Positions 6,996-14,596 of a DNA stretch of 15,847 nt are shown in pieces. Within the stretch, counting starts at the first letter, position 1, and each line of letters opens with the position of its first letter. This stretch comes from an uncultured Collinsella sp. Its GTDB lineage: Bacteria > Actinomycetota > Coriobacteriia > Coriobacteriales > Coriobacteriaceae. The stretch spans positions 1 through 15,847 of the forward strand of contig CAUDZT010000050.1 in the NCBI GenBank assembly GCA_958453935.1, written 5' to 3'. Made by a program: the position numbers and the translations under genes. The notes below the pieces were generated by a model. That model ran no database searches. It was not told where the DNA came from and saw nothing but the letters and a program-made list of their open reading frames with translations.

Positions 6996-7745
6996 ATGTT
7001 GCTCGAGGGCAAAAAAGCAATCATCACCGGAGGCACACGCGGTATCGGCTATGCCATCGCCTGCCGTTTTATCGAGGAAGGCGCTGCCGTCACCGTCTTT
7101 GGCTCGCGCCAGGAGACTGCCGACGCGGCCGTTGAGAAGCTGGCAGCCGCCTATCCCGACGCCAAGGTCTGGGGCCGCTCCTGCGACCTCACCTCGCTCG
7201 AGGCCGTGACCGGGGCCTTTACCCAGGCTGCAGCCGACATGGGCGGCTTGGACACGGTCGTCAACAATGCCGGCATCTCCCAGCGCTCACCCCTTTTGGA
7301 CTACACGGCCGAGGAGTTCGCCAAGGTCATGGACCTCAACGTCGTCGCCGTCTTTAATGGCCACCAGGCTGCCGCCAAGATCATGACCGAAGCCGGCCAC
7401 GGCGGCACCATCACCACCACGAGCTCGATGGTCGCTAAGTACGGTCAGCCCTCCGGCGTTGGCTATCCCACGTCCAAGTTCGCCGTCAACGGCATGGTCC
7501 AGTCGCTCTCGCGCGAGCTCGCTCCCATGGGCATTCGCGTCAATGCCGTAGCACCTGGTGTAACTAAAACCGACATGGTCGCCAACCTGCCCGAAGAGAT
7601 CATCAAGCCCATCATCGCCACCATTCCGCTGGGTCGCATGGGCGAGCCCGAGGATGTCGCCAACGCCTTTGTTTTCCTGGCGAGCGATATGTCCTCCTAC
7701 GTCACGGGCGCCGTGCTCCCCGTCGACGGAGCTGCCCGCTCTTAA
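6996..7745 (+). CDS. SDR-family oxidoreductase, FabG-like
   Basis: Classical short-chain dehydrogenase of 249 residues, a cytosolic NAD(P)-dependent enzyme that interconverts an alcohol and a ketone. Motifs: cofactor loop TGGTRGIG (11-18), NNAG (90-93), Asn115 and the catalytic Ser144/Tyr157/Lys161 (YPTSK). The APGVTKTDM loop and the C-terminal VTGAVLPVDGA follow. Ser-Arg after the second beta strand (FGSRQ) suggests NADP(H) preference. The family cannot be narrowed to one substrate: 3-oxoacyl-ACP reductase is the nearest general match, but sugar or steroid dehydrogenases share the fold, and no fab gene is adjacent. The start at 6996 (MLLEGKKA) has GAGAGGAA about 6 bases upstream. An open frame from 6924 is not used because it has no ribosome site and adds non-family residues. 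Confidence 0.9.
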   Translation: MLLEGKKAIITGGTRGIGYAIACRFIEEGAAVTVFGSRQETADAAVEKLAAAYPDAKVWGRSCDLTSLEAVTGAFTQAAADMGGLDTVVNNAGISQRSPLLDYTAEEFAKVMDLNVVAVFNGHQAAAKIMTEAGHGGTITTTSSMVAKYGQPSGVGYPTSKFAVNGMVQSLSRELAPMGIRVNAVAPGVTKTDMVANLPEEIIKPIIATIPLGRMGEPEDVANAFVFLASDMSSYVTGAVLPVDGAARS

Positions 7746-7787
7746 GGGACCACAAGCCTCAACTCCCAGCCTCAACATAGTCCAACA

Positions 7788-7838
7788 AAGAAGGCGCGCC
7801 GCCCGCATCAATTGCAGGCAGCGCGCCTTCTTCTGTTA
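7788..7838. terminator. Bidirectional-type terminator between SDR and antiporter genes
   Basis: A 12-bp stem (7788-7799 with 7821-7832) around a 21-base loop that itself has a GCC/GGC pairing. It lies 42 bases after the SDR stop. The plus strand continues CTGTT. On the minus strand the stem is followed by GTTGG after a TTCTTT end, so it could also stop the antiporter transcript arriving from the other side. Confidence 0.7.
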
Positions 7839-7844
7839 TGAAAG

Positions 7845-7964
7845 GGAAACTATGTCCCAGTATTTCGGATCAGAACGGGGCCCGGTCCCCCAGGACCTCC
7901 TTGCGGAAACTGCGTCCCGTTTCGGGTCTTTAAAGTGGGACGCGTCTTCCCCTAGGGAAGCGTC
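7845..7964. repeat. Repeat-like, hairpin-rich intergenic element
   Basis: GGAAACTATGTCCC (7845-7858) recurs as GGAAACTGCGTCCC (7905-7918), exactly 60 bases on. The similarity continues into TTTCGGATC and TTTCGGGTC. The second copy's GCGTCCC (7912-7918) pairs with GGGACGC (7937-7943). A second hairpin (7939-7964, six inner and four outer pairs with a 3-base bulge) sits 3 bases beyond the antiporter stop. A short plus-strand frame from 7852 (51 codons, with AAGGGAA upstream) crosses it but resembles nothing I know. It looks like a small interspersed noncoding repeat; its copy number cannot be judged here. Confidence 0.4.
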
Positions 7965-7967
7965 TCG

Positions 7968-9530
7968 TTATTTGCCGTCGTCGTCTTGGGCTTCATCGCG
8001 TGCGTAGAGCTCCAGCATGCGGCGGCGGTATTCGCGCACGGCGAGCTTGGCGCGCTCCAGGCGGCGGCGCTCGCGCGGGGTAAGCTCGGACGGGTCGATC
8101 TCGTCTCCATAGGTCTTATCGGCAAGAAGATGCGCCGCGTCCACGATGCGGGCATCGATGTGGCCGCTCGCCGCCTCGGCGGAAAGACGCTCGGCAATCG
8201 TATCGAGCGTAGGCAGGCCCTCGAATACGCGACCATGGCCATGCGAGGTCAGCAGCTCGTGCTCTCGTGCGAGCAGACTCGCCAAATCGTGATGGGCACG
8301 CAGGATATCGAGTGCCTCGGCAGGATGCTCGGCAACCTCTGCCACGGCGGCGACCGGCGCGGCATCGACCACGCGGTAGAAGAGCTGCGCGAGCAGCGGC
8401 ATCAAGAACACCGTGATGGCACCGGCGGCAACCATGACCGACGCAACATCTTGCGACAGCGCGCCCGCGTTGACGGCCACGCTCGTCACGGCAACGATGA
8501 TCGGCAGCGCCGTGGTGCAGTACAGGGCCACGGTAATGCGACCATACGCCGACACATCGCGCGTCACAGGACAAATGCTCATAGAAATAAGAATGGGTAC
8601 GGCACGAATAATCAACAACGCCACGATAAAGCCCACGAGCAGCCCGGGGCGCGACACCACGGCCGTCAGATCGATCTTTGCGCCCGACACGGTAAAGAAC
8701 ACCGGGATTAAAAAGCCATAGGCAAGGCCATCGAGTTTAAGCTCGAGCGTATGGTTGCCCTCGGGGATGATATAGCGCAGGACAAAGCCCGCCGCAAAAG
8801 CGCCCAGCACGATATCGAGGCTAAATATGGCGGAAAACGCCACGAGCGTGACCAAGATGAGCACCGTAAGGCGCACGAACGTTTGGGAAGTCGTATCGGC
8901 GCGCTCCTGAATAAAGGCAAAGAAGCGGCTGCCGATACGCTTGGAGCGGCTGGGGACCACGGCAAGCAGCACACACACCACGGCGAACAGGCCCAAGATC
9001 AGCAACGTCTCGATACCCGCACGGGCAGACAGCAGCACCGACATGGCGAGCACGGGGCCAAGCTCACCCCACGTACCGTAGGCAAGAATCGAATCGCCGA
9101 CGCGCGTCCCGGCAAGCGACCGCTCGCGCAAGATGGGCATGAGCGCCCCAAGCGCCGTCGAGGTCAACGCCAGCGTCACGGCGATGCCATCAAAATGACT
9201 GACCGAAAACCACGGGGTAAAGCGCACGGCAAGCCAGGCGATGCCAAACGTGACGACCCACGTCGCCATGCCGTAACGCCCCTCGATGCCCGTGATGTTC
9301 TTGGGATCGATCTCAAAGCCGGCAAGCAGGAACAAAAAGGCCAGGCCGAGCTCGGACACGAGCGAGACCTCGGCATCTACATGGATAACGCCGAGCATAT
9401 GAGGTCCCAGCACCGCGCCGAACACAAGCAAAAAGACCGTCTCGGGAACGGGTTTTCCAGGAATCGCCGAAGCGATGAAGGGGCTTGCAAAGGCCACGAG
9501 TGCGATGATGGCGAGCGAAACGAATGCCAT
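7968..9530 (-). CDS. CPA2/KefB-like cation:proton antiporter
   Basis: Predicted Na+ or K+/H+ exchanger of the plasma membrane, 520 residues from the chosen start. Residues 1-390 are a Na_H_Exchanger-type membrane domain of about 12-13 helices, with LAGFEID (69-75), ALTSTALGALMPILRE (121-136), GAFAAGFVLR (243-252) and PVFFTVSGAKIDL (276-288). Residues 391-520 form a charged cytoplasmic tail with no TrkA-N/KTN nucleotide-binding motif, ending in an Arg/Glu-rich helix and DDDGK. Where the family usually has an acidic pair or Gln-Asp in the fifth helix, this protein has WGELG with Glu156. The ATG at 9530 has AGAAAGG about 7 bases upstream; the open frame to 9692 has no support. Transcribed alone, divergent from purL. 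Ion specificity is unknown. Confidence 0.85.
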   Translation of the reverse strand: MAFVSLAIIALVAFASPFIASAIPGKPVPETVFLLVFGAVLGPHMLGVIHVDAEVSLVSELGLAFLFLLAGFEIDPKNITGIEGRYGMATWVVTFGIAWLAVRFTPWFSVSHFDGIAVTLALTSTALGALMPILRERSLAGTRVGDSILAYGTWGELGPVLAMSVLLSARAGIETLLILGLFAVVCVLLAVVPSRSKRIGSRFFAFIQERADTTSQTFVRLTVLILVTLVAFSAIFSLDIVLGAFAAGFVLRYIIPEGNHTLELKLDGLAYGFLIPVFFTVSGAKIDLTAVVSRPGLLVGFIVALLIIRAVPILISMSICPVTRDVSAYGRITVALYCTTALPIIVAVTSVAVNAGALSQDVASVMVAAGAITVFLMPLLAQLFYRVVDAAPVAAVAEVAEHPAEALDILRAHHDLASLLAREHELLTSHGHGRVFEGLPTLDTIAERLSAEAASGHIDARIVDAAHLLADKTYGDEIDPSELTPRERRRLERAKLAVREYRRRMLELYARDEAQDDDGK

Positions 9531-9714
9531 GTGATGCCTTTCTCTTGTTTGCGCTTCACTGTAGCACCCTCGCCGTCCTCTACGCGCCGCGAGCTGTCGT
9601 ATCATAGTGAGGTTTACAAACATGTGGCTCAAGGCGACCGCGAGGCTTGCCCCGCAAACCGACCGCTGCCGCATACCGTACCGTACGCCCAACCGATCAG
9701 GAAGGCAGGAACCA
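9531..9714. promoter_or_regulatory. Divergent antiporter/purL intergenic region
   Basis: 184 bases between start codons. TATCAT (9600-9605, plus) and the overlapping TATGAT (minus, 9601-9606) are each 5/6 matches to a -10 box, facing opposite ways. The matching -35 boxes are weak. No purine riboswitch fold or PurR-type box was recognised. A loosely inverted motif flanks the -10 boxes (9544-9560 and 9606-9624), and ACCGT is repeated in tandem just before purL. Confidence 0.4.
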
Positions 9715-12700
9715 ATGGTCTCTCGTATCTACGTGGAGAAGAAACCCGGGTTCGACGTCGAGGCTCAGCAGCTCAAGGGCGAGCTGACCGAGATTCTCGG
9801 CATCAAGGGCATCGAGGCCCTGAGGATCATCAACCGCTACGACGTCGAGGGCATCGACGAGGAGCTTTTCCGCTCCTGCGTGCCGACCGTCTTTAGCGAG
9901 CCCCAGGTCGACGTGACCTACGACGAGCTCCCCGCAAGCGATGGCGCCGTCTTTGCCGTCGAATTCCTGCCTGGCCAGTTTGACCAGCGCGCCGACTCCG
10001 CCAGCGAGTGCGTGCAGCTCATCAGCCAAGGCGAGCGCCCCGCCGTGCGTTCCGCCAAGGTCTATATGATCTCGGGCGCTCTGGACGAAGCCGCCATCGA
10101 GGCCATCAAGCACTACGTGGTGAACCCCGTCGAGGCCCGCATCGCCTCGCTCGACCTGCCCGAGACGCTGCATATGGAGACCCCCGAGCCTCAGCCCGTC
10201 GAAGTGCTCGACGGCTTCCGCGAGCTCGATGAGGCCGGCCTTGCCGCCTTTATTTCCGAGCGCGGTCTTGCCATGGACGAGGCGGACATCGCCTTCTGCC
10301 AGCAGTACTTCCGCGATGAGAATCGCGACCCCACCATCACCGAAATCCGCGTGATCGACACCTACTGGTCCGATCACTGCCGCCACACCACCTTCGGCAC
10401 CGTCTTGGACGACGTGACGATCGACGACGCCGTGGTGCAGCAGGCCTTCGACCGCTACATGGAGATGCGCCACGAACTCGGTCGCGACGCCAAGCCCGTC
10501 TGCCTCATGGACATGGGCACCATCGGCGCCAAGTACCTTAAGAAGACCGGCGTCATGACCGATGTCGACGAGTCCGAGGAGATCAACGCCTGCACCGTCA
10601 AGGTGAAGGTTGATGTCGACGGCGAGGACCAGGACTGGCTGTTCCTGTTTAAAAACGAGACCCACAACCACCCGACCGAGATCGAGCCCTTCGGCGGTGC
10701 CGCCACCTGCGTGGGCGGTGCCATCCGCGACCCGCTCTCGGGCCGCAGCTACGTGTACCAGGCCATGCGTGTCACCGGCGCCGGCGACCCCACCGTCCCC
10801 GTGTCCGAGACGCTCGAGGGCAAGCTGCCGCAGCGCAAGCTCGTGACCACTGCCGCCGCCGGCTACTCCAGCTACGGCAACCAGATCGGCCTTGCCACCG
10901 GCCAGGTCAACGAACTCTATCACCCCGGCTACGTGGCCAAGCGCATGGAGGTCGGCGCCGTCGTGGGCGCTACCCCGGCAAACCACGTGCGCCGCGAGTG
11001 CCCCGCCCCCACCGACAAGATCATCCTGCTGGGCGGCCGCACCGGCCGTGACGGCATCGGCGGTGCCACCGGCTCCTCCAAGACCCAGAACACCGAGTCC
11101 ATCGAGACCTCGGGTGCCGAGGTCCAGAAGGGTAACGCCCCGGTTGAGCGCAAGTTGCAGCGTCTGTTCCGCCGCGGCGACGCCTGCCGTCTGATCAAGC
11201 GCTGCAATGACTTTGGCGCCGGCGGCGTCTCGGTCGCTGTGGGCGAGCTTGCCGACGGCCTGTACGTGGACCTGGACACCGTGACCAAGAAGTACGACGG
11301 CTTGGACGGCACCGAGCTCGCCATTTCCGAGTCCCAGGAGCGCATGGCCTGCGCCGTTGCCGACGGAGACGTCGAGGAGTTCATGGGCTACGCCGCCGAG
11401 GAGAACCTGGAGGCGACCGTAATCGCCGAGGTTACCGCCGAGCCGCGCATGCGCATGGCCTGGAACGGCGTCGCCATCGTCGACCTGTCCCGCGAGTTCC
11501 TCAACTCCAACGGTGCACCCAAGCACCAGGTCGCCCACGTCTGCGCCCGTAGCGTGTGGCAGCCCAGCTGGGCCGGCACCACGCTTGCCGAGCGCATGAC
11601 CTCGCTCGTCACCGATCTCAACGTCGCCTCCAACAAGGGCCTTTCCGAGCGCTTCGACTCCACCATCGGTGCCGCGACCGTGCTCATGCCCTTTGGCGGC
11701 AAGACGCAGCTCACCCCGAGCTCTGCCATGGTCGCCAAGTTCCCCGTGGACGGCGAGACCACCACGGCGAGCGCCATGGCATGGGGCTTCAACCCCTACC
11801 TGATGGAGGCCGACCAGTTTGCGGGCGCCTACCTGTCCGTGGTTGAGTCAATCGCCAAGCTCGTGGCCGCCGGCTTTGAGCACAAGCGCGCCTATCTCTC
11901 CTTCCAGGAATACTTTGAGCGCCTGCGCACCGAGGCCGAGCGCTGGGGCAAGCCCATGGCAGCCGTCCTGGGCGCCCTTATGGCCCAGGTCGACCTGGGC
12001 GCCGGCGCCATCGGCGGCAAGGACTCCATGAGCGGCTCGTTTGAGGACGAGGCCGGAGAGCTCAACGTTCCGCCGACCCTCATCAGCTTCGCCGTGGCCG
12101 TAGGCCGCGCAGCCCGTGCCACCTCGCCCGAGTTCAAGGGCCTGACGCACCGCGTCGTCCGCATCGCCCCCGCCACCTATGGCGAGGACTACCGCCCCGA
12201 TGCCCAGCAGCTGCTCGCCGCGTTTGACGCCGTCGAGGCGCTCACCGCTACCGGCGATGCCCTGGCCGTCTCCACGCCCGGCTACGGCTGCGGCGCCGAG
12301 AGCCTTTTTAAGATGTGCGTCGGCAACCAGATCGGCATCGAGCTTGCCGAGGATGTGGATGTGGAGAGCCTCTTCACCCCGCTCTACGGCAGCTTTATCG
12401 TCGAGCTCGCCGAGGATGCCGAGCTGCCCGAGGTCGCCGACGGCGTTGTCGTCGAGCCCTTGGGCACCACCGTCGAGGGCTATGTCATCGACACCGGCTC
12501 CGAGGTCATCGATCTCTCCGAGCTCCAGGAAGCCTGGGAGAGCGGCATCGAGGGCGTCTTTGCCTACCGCAGCACCGGCGAGCAACCCGAGGTCGAGACC
12601 ATCGACTTCCGCGCCAAGGATATCCACGTGTACGGCGGCGCCAAGATCGCCCGCCCGCGCGTGATTATCCCGGTGTTCCCCGGCAACAACTGCGAGTACG

Positions 12701-13461
12701 ACAGCGCCCGCGCCTTCCGCGCCGCCGGTGCCGAGGCCGACACCTTCGTGATCAACAACCTCACGCCCGAGGCCGTCGCCGAGAGCACCCACGAGCTTGC
12801 CCGTCGCATCCGCCAAAGCCAGATCGTCATGATCCCCGGCGGCTTCTCGGGCGGTGACGAGCCCGACGGCTCCGCCAAGTTCATCACGGCGTTCTTCCGC
12901 GCTCCCGAGGTCACCGAGGCAGTTCGCGACCTGCTCAAGGCCCGCGACGGCCTGATGCTGGGCATCTGCAACGGCTTCCAGGCCCTGATCAAGCTCGGCC
13001 TGGTACCCTACGGCGACATCGTCGACGCCACGCCCGATGCGCCCACGCTGACGTTCAACACCATCGGTCGCCATCAGAGCCGCCTGGTGCGCACCCGCAT
13101 CTCGTCCAACCTGTCCCCGTGGCTGTCGCAGTGCAGCCTCGACGACCCCCACACCGTCGCCATCAGCCACGGCGAGGGCCGCTTTGTCGCCAACGACGAG
13201 GTGCTCGCCCAGCTGATCGCCAACGGCCAGGTCGCCACGCAGTACGTGGGCGAGGACGGCAAGCCCAGCATGGACCTTTCCGTCAACCCCAACGGCTCCG
13301 CACTCGCCATCGAGGGCATCACGAGCCCCGACGGCCGCGTCCTGGGCAAGATGGGCCATGCCGAGCGTCGCGGCGACAACCTGTACCGCAACGTGCCCGA
13401 GCATGTCCCCGGCGATAAGTTCATGCCGATCTTTGAGAGCGGCGTGGCCTACTTCGCTTAA
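9715..13461 (+). CDS. purL: Phosphoribosylformylglycinamidine synthase, single-chain PurL
   Basis: Converts FGAR, glutamine and ATP to FGAM in de novo purine synthesis. At 1248 residues it is the large single-chain form, so separate PurS and PurQ are not needed. The start MVSRIYVEKKPGFDVEA resembles the variant known from streptococci and clostridia rather than the E. coli type. Motifs: YWSDHCRHTTF from Tyr217, KNETHNHPTEIEPFGGAATCVGG (about 313-335) and CNDFGAGGVSVAVGEL in the synthase domains. A C-terminal class I glutamine amidotransferase starts near 983, with nucleophile Cys1085 in GICNGFQ and His1152/Glu1154 in SHGEG. The start has AGGAAGGCAGGA just upstream. The frame stays open to 9607, but without family similarity. 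It is not clustered with other pur genes here and ends in a strong terminator. Confidence 0.97.
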   Translation: MVSRIYVEKKPGFDVEAQQLKGELTEILGIKGIEALRIINRYDVEGIDEELFRSCVPTVFSEPQVDVTYDELPASDGAVFAVEFLPGQFDQRADSASECVQLISQGERPAVRSAKVYMISGALDEAAIEAIKHYVVNPVEARIASLDLPETLHMETPEPQPVEVLDGFRELDEAGLAAFISERGLAMDEADIAFCQQYFRDENRDPTITEIRVIDTYWSDHCRHTTFGTVLDDVTIDDAVVQQAFDRYMEMRHELGRDAKPVCLMDMGTIGAKYLKKTGVMTDVDESEEINACTVKVKVDVDGEDQDWLFLFKNETHNHPTEIEPFGGAATCVGGAIRDPLSGRSYVYQAMRVTGAGDPTVPVSETLEGKLPQRKLVTTAAAGYSSYGNQIGLATGQVNELYHPGYVAKRMEVGAVVGATPANHVRRECPAPTDKIILLGGRTGRDGIGGATGSSKTQNTESIETSGAEVQKGNAPVERKLQRLFRRGDACRLIKRCNDFGAGGVSVAVGELADGLYVDLDTVTKKYDGLDGTELAISESQERMACAVADGDVEEFMGYAAEENLEATVIAEVTAEPRMRMAWNGVAIVDLSREFLNSNGAPKHQVAHVCARSVWQPSWAGTTLAERMTSLVTDLNVASNKGLSERFDSTIGAATVLMPFGGKTQLTPSSAMVAKFPVDGETTTASAMAWGFNPYLMEADQFAGAYLSVVESIAKLVAAGFEHKRAYLSFQEYFERLRTEAERWGKPMAAVLGALMAQVDLGAGAIGGKDSMSGSFEDEAGELNVPPTLISFAVAVGRAARATSPEFKGLTHRVVRIAPATYGEDYRPDAQQLLAAFDAVEALTATGDALAVSTPGYGCGAESLFKMCVGNQIGIELAEDVDVESLFTPLYGSFIVELAEDAELPEVADGVVVEPLGTTVEGYVIDTGSEVIDLSELQEAWESGIEGVFAYRSTGEQPEVETIDFRAKDIHVYGGAKIARPRVIIPVFPGNNCEYDSARAFRAAGAEADTFVINNLTPEAVAESTHELARRIRQSQIVMIPGGFSGGDEPDGSAKFITAFFRAPEVTEAVRDLLKARDGLMLGICNGFQALIKLGLVPYGDIVDATPDAPTLTFNTIGRHQSRLVRTRISSNLSPWLSQCSLDDPHTVAISHGEGRFVANDEVLAQLIANGQVATQYVGEDGKPSMDLSVNPNGSALAIEGITSPDGRVLGKMGHAERRGDNLYRNVPEHVPGDKFMPIFESGVAYFA

Positions 13462-13498
13462 ACCTTTCCCATCGGGTACAATCTCTTCGGGTAACAAC

Positions 13499-13535
13499 AC
13501 CCGCCACCGACACATCCGGTGGCGGGTTCTTTTTT
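13499..13535 (+). terminator. Intrinsic terminator after purL
   Basis: An 11-bp stem (13499-13509 with 13517-13527), a 7-base loop, then TTCTTTTTT. It lies 37 bases after the purL stop and 25 bases before the next gene. A competing upstream fold (13488-13503) shares its left arm; see findings. Confidence 0.9.
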
Positions 13536-13560
13536 GCTTCGCGCATGCAGGAAGGACATC

Positions 13561-14496
13561 ATGGAAAGCCGCAAGCCGTATCTCGCCACCCTGCCCGGAC
13601 TCATCCTGGGCTGTCTTGTTTGCTGTGCACTCTGGGGATCGGCCTTTCCCTGCATCAAGATCGGCTACGCACTCTTTGGTATCCCGGCGCACGATAGCGC
13701 CTCGCAGCTGCTCTTTGCGGGCTTGCGCTTCACGCTTGCCGGCGCCCTGGTTATCGTTGGGATGAGTGCGGCCCAACGCCGCCCCCTCATTCCGCAGGCT
13801 CGCGACATCAAGCCCATCTTTGTCTTGTCGCTCTTCCAGACTATCGGGCAGTACTTCTTTTTCTATCTGGGCCTCTCGCGCGCCAGCGCCATGTCGAGCT
13901 CCATCATCGAGGCCAGCGCCAACTTCCTCGCAATCCTCTTTGCCGCCCTGGCATTTCACACCGAGAAGCTCAATACGGCCAAGGTGCTTGGCTGTGCGCT
14001 GGGCTTTGCCGGCGTCGCGCTCGTCAACCTCTCGGGCGCAGATGGCACCTTTGGCTTCAGGCTCGATGGCGAGGGCTTTATCCTAGCCTCCACTGTCGCG
14101 GGTGCTCTTTCGACCTGCCTGATCGGCATCTTCTCGCGCAAGCACGACGGCGTCTTGCTTGCCGGGTGGCAGTTCTTGGTCGGCGGCCTGGTCCTCACCG
14201 CCATCGGCTTTTTGATGGGTGGCGCGCTCTCCCCCACGGCGATTGTCCCCGCCATCGTGCTCATCATCTACATGGCGCTTATCTCCGCGGTCGCCTACTC
14301 GCTGTGGTCGCGCCTGCTTGCCGTCAACCCCGTCAGCCGCGTCTCGGTCTTTGGGTTTATGAACCCGGTCTTTGGCGTACTGCTGAGCGCACTGCTGCTT
14401 GGCGAGGGCGCCGGCACGAGCCTCGTTACCGTCATCGTTGCCCTGCTCTTGGTCTGCAGCGGCATCATCATCGTCAACAGGCCCAAAAAGGTCTAA
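13561..14496 (+). CDS. EamA/DMT-superfamily transporter
   Basis: Drug/metabolite-type membrane transporter of 311 residues with about ten hydrophobic helices in two EamA-type halves. The first half has LILGCLVCCALWGSAFPCIKIG near the N-terminus, LRFTLAGALV, and FYLGLSRASAMSSSIIEASANFLAILFAALAF. The second half carries the equivalent VAYSLWSRLLAVNPVSRVSVFGFMNPVFGVLLSALLLGE. It ends in a short basic tail (RPKKV). Members export amino acids, nucleotides or other metabolites; the substrate cannot be told from sequence. The ATG at 13561 has AGGAAGGA 6 bases upstream. A GTG at 13519 lies inside the purL terminator and is rejected. The gene may depend on read-through of that terminator or on its own promoter; TACAAT at 13477-13482 is a -10-like box, but upstream of the stem. 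Confidence 0.88.
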   Translation: MESRKPYLATLPGLILGCLVCCALWGSAFPCIKIGYALFGIPAHDSASQLLFAGLRFTLAGALVIVGMSAAQRRPLIPQARDIKPIFVLSLFQTIGQYFFFYLGLSRASAMSSSIIEASANFLAILFAALAFHTEKLNTAKVLGCALGFAGVALVNLSGADGTFGFRLDGEGFILASTVAGALSTCLIGIFSRKHDGVLLAGWQFLVGGLVLTAIGFLMGGALSPTAIVPAIVLIIYMALISAVAYSLWSRLLAVNPVSRVSVFGFMNPVFGVLLSALLLGEGAGTSLVTVIVALLLVCSGIIIVNRPKKV

Positions 14497-14563
14497 CGAA
14501 CTACCCCTATTTAGCAGAGGGGGTTCACATGCTTTAGCTTAATGGAGTACATCGGAGAGCCGA

Positions 14564-14596
14564 GGGCCGCCACGCCCGCCAGCGTGCGCCCTTTTT
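14564..14596 (+). terminator. Intrinsic terminator of the EamA gene
   Basis: Stem GGGC/GCCC outside (14564-14567, 14588-14591) and CACGC/GCGTG inside (14571-14575, 14582-14586), with a small asymmetric internal loop and a 6-base apical loop. It is followed by TTTTT, and the next base (14597) is the end of the convergent GGDEF gene. Confidence 0.75.

Noticed and set aside
6996..7745. SDR as the 7-beta-hydroxysteroid dehydrogenase known from Collinsella
   Set aside because: From memory that enzyme has a different N-terminus and length; this one is closer to generic FabG. No bile-acid gene is nearby.
9607..9714. Upstream extension of PurL
   Set aside because: GTG/ATG starts there lack ribosome sites, and MVSRIYVEKKPGF at 9715 matches the family start.
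11848..13959. 703-codon minus-strand open frame, and a 613-codon one at 9697-11538
   Set aside because: Both are antisense to purL, whose conserved motifs are intact throughout; neither has a ribosome site or recognisable domain.
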